DNA from: Rhodotorula mucilaginosa
Lineage: Eukaryota > Basidiomycota > Microbotryomycetes > Sporidiobolales > Sporidiobolaceae
Direction: 5' to 3'
Assembly (NCBI GenBank): GCA_034406715.1
Contig: CP137867.1
Location: 1,178,001 to 1,242,000 of the forward strand
DNA length: 64,000 nucleotides
A program made the position numbers and the translations under genes. Of the stretch, positions 45,007-54,800 are shown piece after piece. The notes beneath the pieces are model-generated. The model ran no database searches, was not told the DNA's origin, and worked only from the letters and a program-made list of their open reading frames with translations. The first letter of the stretch is position 1. The number at the start of each line of letters is the position of its first letter.

Positions 45007-46217
45007 ATGTCCGAGACTTTGGAACTGCCCGAACCAGCGCTCGGGGCCGTGTACGAGTCGGTTCTCGAGTTCAAGGTTGCCGTTTTCCAGCACTTCTGTG
45101 AGTTCTAGGTCACGGGAAGCTCGAATCCTCTGCTGACCATTGGTCCGGCTCTCGATCTGTAGTGAACGAGAAGGCAGAACCCACAATCGGCGGCAGCGAA
45201 AACAGTCACGCGTACATCCGCTGCAGACTGCGCGCCGACAGCACCATGACGATGATCGGGAACGGAACGCCCTGCAGCCACTTGATCAGGGCGAGACGCG
45301 CGGATCCCGAGAGCGAGCTCTGCGTCACCGAGATCGACTCGACCCATTCTTGCCCCGCCACTGCGCGCAACGAACGCAACTCTACCGACAGCTCCGTCGG
45401 TCCAGTCTACACCCGTGCAAAGTTGAAGGACCTCGTGCAGAAGCTGCAGGACTGCCAGGCGACCGAGTCATCCCCGAGCGAGGACACCACGAGCAAGGAA
45501 TCGTCGTCCACTTCGGACCCAAAGGCGACAATACGCCGACCGGTCCGGGAGAGCGCCCGAGTCGAGCGTTACCTGTTCGAACCGCAGTTGCAACGGCCGC
45601 ACACTCCGCCCGCGACCGCTTCCACTTCCTTGAAACGCAACACACAGGACGCTCCCGTCGAATCGAACCGCGCGAAGTCGAAGGTTCGACGCAAGTCTGC
45701 TCCAGCCCGCTCCGCAGCGTCGGCGCGCCGCTCCGTACCGTCGCGCCAACCCCGGTTGTCGGACCCTACCGCAAGCCGTCGCGCGACCCCGAATTCCGGC
45801 GCGCTTGGCCCGGCGCGACCGCCCGCCGCACCGCTGCGGACCAGCGGTCCGTCGACGGTCTCCTTGCATGCGACGCCAAACCAGATCCTTGCCAGCAAGC
45901 CGCCCACTGCGCCCTCGACGAGCGCGCGCTCGGCGCAGTCCGGCCCGATCCGTCAGTTCCTCGCAACCACCTTCCTCGTTCCAGCCCAGCGCGACGTACT
46001 CGCCCGCGCCCTCGAGTCGGCCGGAGTGTTGGGTGCGGAGGACGTCGTCAAGCTTCTCTTCTTCCACAACGACATCCTGAAGGCTTTCGGGGACGAGCTT
46101 CTTGTCGGAAGCGCCGAGTCGTGGCCAGCAGATGCGCGCGTTCGCACGATCACCGAGGCGCTTCAAGCTGTCGTCGAAGGAGCGCGGGTCGAAGCAAAGC
46201 TTGGCAAGAGCTCGTAA
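45007..46217 (+). CDS. Paralogue 2: Mutator-transposase-like zinc-binding N-terminus with novel C-terminal helical domain
   Basis: Two exons (45007-45097, 45163-46217) give 381 residues. It starts MSETLELPEPALGAVYESVL, then EFKVAVFQHF-LNEKAEP, YIRCRLRADSTM, GTPCSHLIRARRADPES and VTEIDSTHSCPA, with C, C and HxC as likely zinc ligands. The single intron interrupts the same F-L codon pair in the same phase as in paralogue 1. The middle is disordered and basic (KSKVRRKSAPARSAASARRS). The C-terminal helical block FLATTFLVPAQRDVLARALE, SAGVLGAEDVVKLLFFHNDI lines up with that of paralogue 1. Overall identity is low outside these blocks, so the duplication is old. The stop TAA overlaps a gtaagt sequence, but ending here matches the length of the paralogue's end. 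Confidence 0.75.
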
Positions 46218-46261
46218 GTTGCGGGGAACGAAGGTCGCGAAAGGATGATTGCTTCGGTACG

Positions 46262-47212
46262 CTACATCGGTAGTCTGCGAACCTCCTCAATCGTCCAGTC
46301 TGTAGAATAGGCATAAGCATGAGAATCTTGTGGAGCAACGGTAGATAGTGAGTACGTACACCGCCGCAAGATCTCCGGTTTGAGCGTCTCGACTTCGGCA
46401 TCTAGGTGGTAGAAGAGCAAAGGACCCCAAGAGGCAAGGTTTCGTCGAAAGTCGTCCGGCGAGTAGGATGTCGGATCAGAGCGGTACCTTGAGATGAGCA
46501 TCTGCAGCTCGTCCATTCCTACGAGAGTGGGCACATCAGACCGGAATTCAGAATTCATTCCCGTGGTCGGAACAAGCGCGAGACGTACCTTTGTGAATGG
46601 CGTCGTGCTCCTCCTGGTGGTCGTCGCGGAACTGAGGCATCCGCTTGGCAAGGACGGGGAAGATATGTCTGTGCGGGAGAGTGCGAGTCAGGACGAGGCA
46701 GCAACTTTTCGCAGCCAGAAAAAAGGCGGGAACGCACTGCTCCTCGATGCCATGGTGGAAACCCAGATGCTCGTGGAAAGACTCTGCGACGCCCATAAAG
46801 TCTTTCACAGACAAGCCATGCTTGGCAAAGGAACCGTCCGCCAACTCGAAAAGCTGCTTGAAGGATGCACGGACTGTTGGCGGGAAGAAAGCGGCGTTAG
46901 CGTCGATTGTGCCGCTCGTTCTGCCGCTTGTCCGCACAGCACAAAGAAGGACTGACAGTACGTATGGAAACCTGTGAACAAGCAATGCCGGTTCAGCACA
47001 GAGACTCCCTCTCGAAGCCAGAGCGAGAGAAAGCACACACCTTCCATCCGCGACGACATCCGGTCCCAGTCTCTCCGTTCCGCCGCATTCTTCGGTTCCG
47101 GCGAGATATAGTCTGGAAGCTCAATGTCGCCGCCCTTGCGTCCCTTTGCTTTGCGCGGCGGCACCGCTTTGCGCGACGGCGTGATGGCCTCTGCGAGACT
47201 GTATGTTGACAT
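46262..47212 (-). CDS. Hemerythrin-like (HHE) domain protein
   Basis: Cytosolic four-helix protein predicted to bind a di-iron centre or other ligand. The start ATG 47210-47212 gives MSTYSLAEAITPSRKAVPPR and a basic stretch, then PDYISPEPKNAAERRDWDRM. Helices carry the His/Glu ligand pattern: FHEHLGFHHGIEEQ, IFPVLAKRMPQFRDDHQEEH DAIHKG and LLFYHLDAEVETLKPEILRR. The last exon reads YWTIEEVRRLPM with the stop TAG 46262-46264; the preceding intron uses a gtacgt donor. Length about 230 residues, similar to fungal HHE proteins. Only 44 bp separate the stop from that of paralogue 2 (tail to tail). Physiological role not known. Confidence 0.8.
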
Positions 47213-47792
47213 GGCGCGGTAGCAGAGTCGGGGGTACAGGAGGCTGCGAGCGACTATCGCCAGCTTGTGGTGCGCAATGCTCTGCTGTAGCAGGTGTACC
47301 GGTTCGTAGCCAAGTCGAGCCGGCTTGCAGACCGGAAGCGAACTCCGTGTCAGCAGCGAATCGCAAGCGTTGCCTTTCCGAGCGAAAGTGGAGGCAAATC
47401 CGCACGTGCACCGAAAAGAGCTCTCGACGAAGCGCAGTGGCGTGTTCCCTGCGGGCACACCTGAGCCCACAGCATTCTATGCAACGGCCGATGTGCAGCA
47501 TCGGGCGCAACCAGCGACGCGATTGCTGGCGGAAGAATAGGAAAGAGCCTGAAATGCACTCCTAAGTGAAGTGGATCTAACTTTGCGAAGGGGTCGCGAC
47601 GAAGGACGACGCCGGAATATAGAAATGACAATGAATGAGGGTATCCTTGATGATGATGAACATAATTTGGGCGCGTGCGGAAGAGGCGAGGGGGTATAAG
47701 TTATCGCGTGAAGGCTGCGAGACGGGGTGGCGGCAGCGCGTCGCGGACTGCTTCGGGGTGGGCGAGGCGAGATATATGCCGTGCTTGCCGAC
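47213..47792. other. Intergenic region
   Basis: 580 bp between the hemerythrin-like gene start and the homeodomain gene stop. No gene seen. Confidence 0.4.
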
Positions 47793-50257
47793 TCAGTGGA
47801 ACGCACCACCGAGGCCGAGCAAGAGCTCGGCGCACTCGCGCTGCTCGTCTTCGGGCGATTTAGGCGGCTCTGCGCAAGCCCGGCCCATCGACGAACGCTT
47901 CGCCAACGCAAAGTAGTCGCCGTTCGAGGTCGACTCGTCCGTGACGGTCGTGAGCGAGTCGGCAGTGCTCGCAGTCGAGGTGGAAGAGTAACTCAAGTCG
48001 GCGAGACTCGAATCGTCCGTGCCGACCGACTCGCCCGAAACGCGACGACGTTTCTGCTGCTGCTGCGAGCCACCCGAAGCAGCCCGAGCGACGTCGATAG
48101 TCAGGCCGAGGCGACGTCCTCCCGAAGTGAGGCCGAGAGCATGCGTGTAGGTACGGCCCTGCGCACTGACGTTTCCGACGACGACGACGGCGGCGGCAGC
48201 AGCAGCAACAGCAGCAGCAGCAGTGGACTGATCCTCCAGGATGCGAGCGCGCTTGCGTCCGAGGGCCTTGAGCGCACAGATCCCGAGGTCGGCGCCGGCG
48301 TGGGTGGCCGAAGGACCAAACGCCGTCGGGGCCGGGCTGCTGCTGCTTGGCGGCGCTGCGGGCGGCGGCGCATTGGCAGAGCGAGCCGGCACGGACGATG
48401 CTCGTGTGTGCGACGGGGTACGGAAGGTCGAGTGCGCGTCGGTGAGCTGGGCACCGTGAAGCGCCAACGTTGCCTGCGTGTTGGGCGACGATAGCGACCG
48501 CGAGACTTGGGGCCGCGCAGTTCCCGCAGCGTACTTTGGCGGGGCGAGCACAGCCGATTTGAGTTCCTCGTCGCTGTCCTCGTCCTCATGATCGGCCAGG
48601 GAGCGTTCAAGCTGTTCGATCCGGCGGCGAGTCAAGGGGATCGGTCCGGGCGAGCTCGTGCTCGGCGGGTCGCTCTGCATGTGCTGCAAGAGTTCGTCGC
48701 GTGCCCGAGCTTTCGACACTGGGGTCATCATAGCCATCGGCACCGATGCAGCAGAAGCCGGCTCGGGGCTGCCCGCTGTCCGCTTGGACGACGTCAAAGC
48801 GCCGGAGTAGTCATTGTTGTGCAAGATCGACGGAGCCGACGCCGTCGGCGACACCGACAAAGACCTGCGCCGGTCCGCTGCGTGCGCAACCGTCTCTCCC
48901 TGCGAGTTGGCAAACAGTCCCGCGGCCGACTTTTTCTGCTCGCGGCCGGCGACCGCATTCAGCGAGTGGCTCGCCGAACGCTGCAAGGTCCGTCGCGCAG
49001 ACGAAGAAGAAGCCGCGACCTGCTGCGATGACGACGACCTCGGTGGACTCGGAGGGAACGCGAACGAGTGCGGCAGCGAGGGGGTACGGGCGAGCGGGGC
49101 GTGCGAACCCAAGGGGCGTTTCCGGACGTGTTTCTTGGCGGCGATGATGGACGAGTTGTGCGGGCGGTGGACAAAGACGTTGGCGTGCGGGCCTTCCGGG
49201 TGGTACGATCCCGAAGAGGACGGATGCTCGCCGGTCGAAGAAGCATGGCCGGAGTGTTGCGAGGGGTACGAGTAGCGGTACGGGACCGTCGCCGACGAAA
49301 CGGGCGTGAGCAAGTGGCTCGCCCGGACTCCAGCCGCGTCACCGGTCGGCGATTTGACATTTTCCTTGTCTGCAGCGGCTGTGGCAGATTGCAGGACGAG
49401 GCGGCCGGAAGGAGCCACGGAGGCGCCCGAAAATGCAGGTGCGCCCGCGGCCACTGACGCCGACGCCACCGAATCTTTCGGACCGCCGGAGAGAGCGGAC
49501 CGGCCGAACGAGCCTGCGGTGGGATGCAGTGGGAGTACAGGGGACGGCAGCGGGGAAGAAGAGAAGGACAGAACGACGCCGTCGAGATCCTTGAGGTCGG
49601 AACCGGTCGACGTGATGGACGACGAGCACGACGATTCGCGCTTCTCTTTTTGCCTGTGGAAGCAGGCGGGGCGCGAACATAGTCAGCGCTGCGTTCACAA
49701 CGGACAGCTTGTTGTTCGTGCAGAGTGTTTGCATCTCGGGTCGCGACACGCAGACCACGGAACCCCGCGATTGTTCACTGAAGCGAAAGTGGTCGCGTCG
49801 ACCGCGACGGGGAGAAAGCCAAAAAACAAGGCGACCGACGTAGTGGAGACGGAGAAACTCACCTGCGGTTCTGGTACCACACTTGGACTGCCCTGACTGT
49901 CATTCCGAGCCTCTCTGCGAGGTGGGCGCGCTCGATCGGATCCGGACGCGGTTTGACGCGGTACTCTGCCTCGAGGATGGCCAACTCGGCCGGAGTCGTG
50001 CGCCGCCTCCGCTTCGGAATGAGCGGGTCTTCTTGCGTGCCGTTCGCGTACGACGCGTGGGGATGCGAGGGGCGGAGCGGCGACGACGAGGCGAGATCGG
50101 AGGCGGCGGTTGCGAAGGTCGAGTGGTGTTGATGCATGGCTGGTCGCGGCGCAGGAGGCGGGGCGCTTCCATAGGACCGGGCAGGGTAGGCAGACTGGTT
50201 CAGAGGAGTCGGCGCATCGTATGTCCGAGTCGGAGGCGCTTCGGTGTGGAACGACAT
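47793..50257 (-). CDS. Homeodomain transcription factor
   Basis: About 750 residues. The homeodomain lies early (about residues 82-138): KRRRRTTPAELAILEAEYRV, KPRPDPIERAHLAERLGMTV and RAVQVWYQNRRQKEKRE, with the invariant W48, N51 and R53 and Gln at position 50. An intron interrupts the codon for the second Arg of QNRR, inside recognition helix 3. The rest is low-complexity Ser/Ala/Pro sequence with basic patches (KKHVRKRPLG, GRKRARILE, QKRRRVSGE), an Ala run (48190-48225) and the final ELLLGLGGAF. The overall plan, an N-terminal typical homeodomain with a long disordered tail, resembles Pho2-like fungal regulators, but orthology is not established. No mating-type partner gene is visible nearby. 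ATG 50255-50257 is the first in frame. Confidence 0.88.
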
Positions 50258-50646
50258 GGTGAATGTTTGTCGAAACGAGAAGCGCGAAGGCAGAGAGATT
50301 TGGCGGGGCGGTCGGAGGGAGAAGGGAGGAAAGAGGGGATGCCGTGTGGGCGACTAAGGGTGAGTTTGAAACTGCTGGAGAACGGAACCAAGGAGAAAGA
50401 GTGACGGCGGATTGAGGAGACGAGCGGAACAGCGAAACGCGTCTCTCGCGAGGATCAACAAGCACGCGACGCGCGACTTGACATCTAGCGCCGGAGGGGA
50501 GGCTCAGTAACCGACCCAGAAGGTTGTCTCATCTTTGCGCGTGCTGCTGCTCCGGAGCTGCTCCCAGCTACACGCTCTCCTCTTCCAGCCCCAGAGCTGC
50601 TCTCGCCCGCCGTCTTTGCCACATACACCTCACTCGACGCTCCAGA
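50258..50646. promoter_or_regulatory. Divergent upstream region of homeodomain gene and MOG1
   Basis: 389 bp between start codons; no specific motif established. Confidence 0.3.
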
Positions 50647-51386
50647 ATGCCTCGCCAGCTCTACGGAGGTGCCATCTCGTGCTCGATCCCGGACAACTAT
50701 GTCGACGCAAGGTAGGTGACCTCATCACCCTTCCCCGCAGCCTATACTCCGTCCCTCCGGAGCGCTGACACTGACAGGTGGCGAGTACAGTGACTTGCGA
50801 CAGGTGCCCGACACTCAGGAAGTCTTTATGGCTCCCGACTCGGACCTGAGTCTCATCGTCGAGGTGCTCGAGTTGGTCAAGCAAGACGGCGCAGGGGACA
50901 GCCTCGAAAAGGCGCTCAAGTGAGTCCTGCCCTTAGGTTGTACGAGCTCGGGACTACACGCGACTAAATGTGCCTCCCGCCCCTCCGTCGTGGCGCACCC
51001 GTCCGGACAGGTACCACTTTGACTCGCTCGCTCACGACAACGCCGCCCTCTCGTCCGAGGTGTCGCACTACAACATCCCGTCGGCTGCACCTCATCCTCA
51101 AGGTCCCGGTCTCCCGACCCTGCTCGGTCCCGCCACCCTCGAAGGCACGCAAACCGTCTCCAAATTCAACAAGCCCGACTCCGAAGCCGACACGGTCCTG
51201 ATCCAGCTCGCGCTGTGGCGGATACCGGACCGGGACGCCGACGTGACCCTCTCGGTCAACTGGCCCGTCCGGAGTGGAGCGACGGGCGAGGAGCGGGATG
51301 CGACCGAAGCGCGCAAGGTGTTTGACGAAGCGTGGCGAAGCTTCCAGATCAACGACTTCGGACTCTTTGCAGGCTCTGCATCGTAG
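50647..51386 (+). CDS. MOG1: Ran-binding nuclear import factor Mog1
   Basis: Binds Ran/Gsp1 and promotes nucleotide release in nuclear import. Three exons: MPRQLYGGAISCSIPDNYVD with A-S across the first intron, then DLRQVPDTQEVFMAPDSDLS and LIVEVLELVKQDGAG, then YHFDSLAHDNAALSSEVSHY, VLIQLALWRIPDRDADVTLS, VNWPVRSG and the conserved end AWRSFQINDFGLFAG. Length about 195 residues, as is usual. The N-terminal LYGGAI...IP..YVDASDLRQVPD..EVF block is diagnostic of Mog1. Confidence 0.93.
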
Positions 51387-51868
51387 GCGGACGGAGATCT
51401 TGTCTCTCTGTACATATCGCAACCCGAGCGGCCATACCTTGGGCCAAGCGCTTTGAACGCAACTCTTCCTCTCCGACGATCCACACTCGGCGCCCTTTCC
51501 TCTCCCTCTTGCGAGGATCTCATCAGTTCGACTTTCGGAGTTACCTCCTCTCTGTGAAGGTATTCCCTGCAATCCTATGTGTCTATCTGCTTCTGCTGGC
51601 TCGCGCGACGTGAAGTGTGGCTTGAGCAGCCGAGCGCCCTGACGATCCGGAGCCGATCGAAATGGCAATTAATTTCAAGGATGGACTCGAGCAAGGACTC
51701 GAGGGGTCTCCGCTTCGCATGACAGCACCCCAGCTGCTGATCCAGGTACACAGCCCAGCGCTTCCTTAGACTGCACTCTACGCTGCGCGCCTAGGTGGCT
51801 CTGCCGGGCTGCGCGCCGTCGTCCCTGCCCGCCCCACCTTCGACTGGGTACGGGCCAAGTCCCGCGCC
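51387..51868. other. Leader region before the histidine kinase
   Basis: No separate gene. ATGs at 51661 and 51680 open only short frames; an upstream start exon for the kinase cannot be excluded. Confidence 0.35.
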
Positions 51869-54800
51869 ATGCACAACCATACTCCGAGCAAACGGCGCAG
51901 ACCATCGCCCAATCAAGGTACCGTCAGCGACTCGCAGGCTTTCGGCGACTTGGCTATGCCGGATCAGCTGCCGTCGACTGCCTCGGCGCCCGACTTCGAC
52001 GTCCCGAGCGGACTTGCAGCGTACAGCTTATCATCGTCGCACGAGACCATTCCCGCTTCGAAGCGCGCGCGACGGACTGAGCCAACCGCGTCGGAGGAGA
52101 AGCGAATCTCACCGAGATCCGACGGAGCGTCCGAGCCAGCAGCGACTGCCTCCGCAGAAGGAGGAGGAGGACAGCGAGATGACGCCTCGTACTTTCCGAA
52201 ACCGTCGCCTCCGCCGCCGCGACCTCCAGAGACGGCCAGCGATGTAAGCGGGGCCGCCGAGTCGTCCGCGTCTCGAGGCGCTGCATCGGCGAACGGAGCG
52301 CAAAAGTCTGCGGTTTCGTCGTCGTCAACAACGCTCGTGCCGGAACGGAAGCGCCCAGCCGATCCGAGCTACAACCCTGGCCTGCACCGATCTCTCGCAC
52401 TGCCATCTCCGGGCTTGTCGTCCTTTGCGGGCGTGTTCAAGCGGCCAAAGATGGCGTCGTCGAGCCACTCGAGCGGGAGCGGCACTCGCGTCGCTCCGGG
52501 CGACGAATTGCGACTTGAAGGCTATCGAGATGTACGAGTCATCTCTGTACACTACGACGACGTCGTCGCGTGCCGGGCGATCAGTACGCTTCGGGAGGAC
52601 CGGCGCGTCCTGCTCAAATTCAGTCTCCTCGCGAGGCCGAGTGTGTCCGCCCAGTTCAAAGCCGAGGTGCTCTTGCTCAACAAGCTCCGGGACGCCGGGA
52701 TCAACAACGTCTCGAAACCGATCGCTCGCGAGCACGGACGGTACGGCCTCATGATCGTCGCCGTCGATGAGGATCTCACCTTCTGGGCGGAGACCTACCT
52801 TCGGCAACGACACGGAGTGCCGCACTGGACTCGCCCCGACGCTCTCCTAGATTCGATCGACCGTGCGATCGGTCTCGTGCGGTTGCTGAACTCTATACAC
52901 GCACTGGGACTCGTGCATGGCTCGATCCGTCCGACAACAATCTCCACCTCTCCCGCCGGCGACGTCTTTTTGCACGATTTCTCGTGCGCTTTCACCCCGA
53001 GTGCGACTTTGGAAAACGGCGAGACGGCGCCGACGCGCGAACGTGGCATGAAGGAGGAGAGTCTGCCCTACCTCGCACCGGAATCGTCCGGCCGCGTGGG
53101 CAGCCTCGCCGACTATCGGAGCGATTACTACTCGGTCGGCTGTGTCCTGTACGAAATCTTCACGGGACGAGCACCCTTTGCCGACGCTTACGACCCGCTC
53201 GAGATCCTGCACGCCCACATCGCGAGACGCCCGTCGCTCATGTCGACCATCGACCCGTCCATACCGCACGGCCTCTCGCTCATCGTGGCCAAGCTGCTCG
53301 AGAAGAACCTCGAGGCGCGCTACCAGACCAGTCAAGGACTCGTCGTCGACCTCGAACGGATTGCCGCCTTGGTCCGCTCTTCCTGCGCCGATCTGCCGAG
53401 CAACGTCGACATCTCGCAGGCGATGGGTCGCGTCGGGCAGGATTTCGTTCCGGGCGTCATCGACGAGATCGCTCATTTCCGGCTCCCGCCAGCGACGCAG
53501 CTCTTTGGGCGGGAGGAGCACGAGCGCCAGCTGCGCGCGAGCTTCGAGCTCGTCAAGCAGGAGAACCGTTCGGCGGTGGTGATCGTCAAAGGCAGTTCTG
53601 GTGTTGGGAAGACGAGCCTGATCGAGACGCTCAGAGCGCCGGCTGTCGCTTGTCGAGGACATTACACCACAAGCAAGTTCGGTGAGTCTAGCAAAGCCTT
53701 ATCCAAGCTCCCGAAGGCTGTTCTGACCTGTAGTTTTACAGACCAAATCAAGTCTCCGGTCCCCCTCTTCGCGGTCACGCAAGCGCTGTCCGGACTGGTC
53801 CGCCAACTCCTCTCCGAACCCGAAGTACAGCTCGTCGCCTGGCGCCGGCGTCTTTTGCGGGCGGTCGGGACTGAAGGCAGGATCCTCGCGGATACGCTAC
53901 CATTCGTCGAGCAGCTCTTCGAACCGGGTTGGCTCGCAAAACAACCCGAAGTCCCGGTGTTGAACCCTCAGGAGAGCGAGGAACGGATGAAATCGTTGAT
54001 GCAGAGGCTACTCCGAGCCTTTTCGCGGGCGGGAAAACCGCTCGTCCTCGTCTTTGGTGCGCACGCCGGGTACCACCCATACAGCTACAGAGATGTCGGG
54101 ACTGACTGCTTGTGCACCACAGACGACCTGCAGTGGTCGACCCCGACGGATCTTGCCTTCATCCGCTCGCTGGCATCATCGGATATCGAAGAACAAGGGA
54201 ACCCGATGCTCTCCAAGACGGCCAACCCGATGCTGCTCCTCTGCGTGTACCGAGACAACGAAGTCGGACCGGACCACCCCATCTCGACCGAACTCCTCCC
54301 TGGCTTGCGAGCGAGCACGATCACCCTCCCTCCGTTGGACCTCGCGAGTGTGACGGCGTTCGTTGGAGCTGCGCTGCACCAGCCTGCTCAAGGCGCCATC
54401 CGCAGTTTGAGCGAACTCGTCCTCGCGCGAACGGGTGGAAGTCCTCTCTTTGTGGCACAGCTCCTCAGAGCATTCCACCTCGACGGGTCCTTCACCTTCG
54501 ATTACGCGGCGGGGCGGTGGAACTTCGACCTCGACGAGCTCGCTCAGAAAACGATCTCGACCGACGTGGTCGAACTGCTCCTCGCGCAGATGAAGCGGTA
54601 CCCCGAGCGCACGCAAAGCGCCTTGCAGGTCGCCGCTTGCCTCGGCAACGAAGAGCTCGACGCCGACGAGCTCGCAATCGCGGTCGGCTGCCCTCTATTC
54701 GAGCTGGCCCGCGACTTGCGAACCGCCGTCCAGGATGGCCTCGTCACTGCCTTCGAGAATTCCGCCCTCAACACGGCCCCCTCGTCTCGACGCCCATCGA

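Noticed and set aside
46212-46260. gtaagt at the end of paralogue 2 as a splice donor
   Set aside because: The TAA inside it ends the protein at the same place as paralogue 1, and only 44 bp remain before the neighbouring gene's stop.
51661-51868. Upstream start exon for the histidine kinase
   Set aside because: Joining ATG 51661 to the main frame would need a 24-nt intron, too short to be credible.
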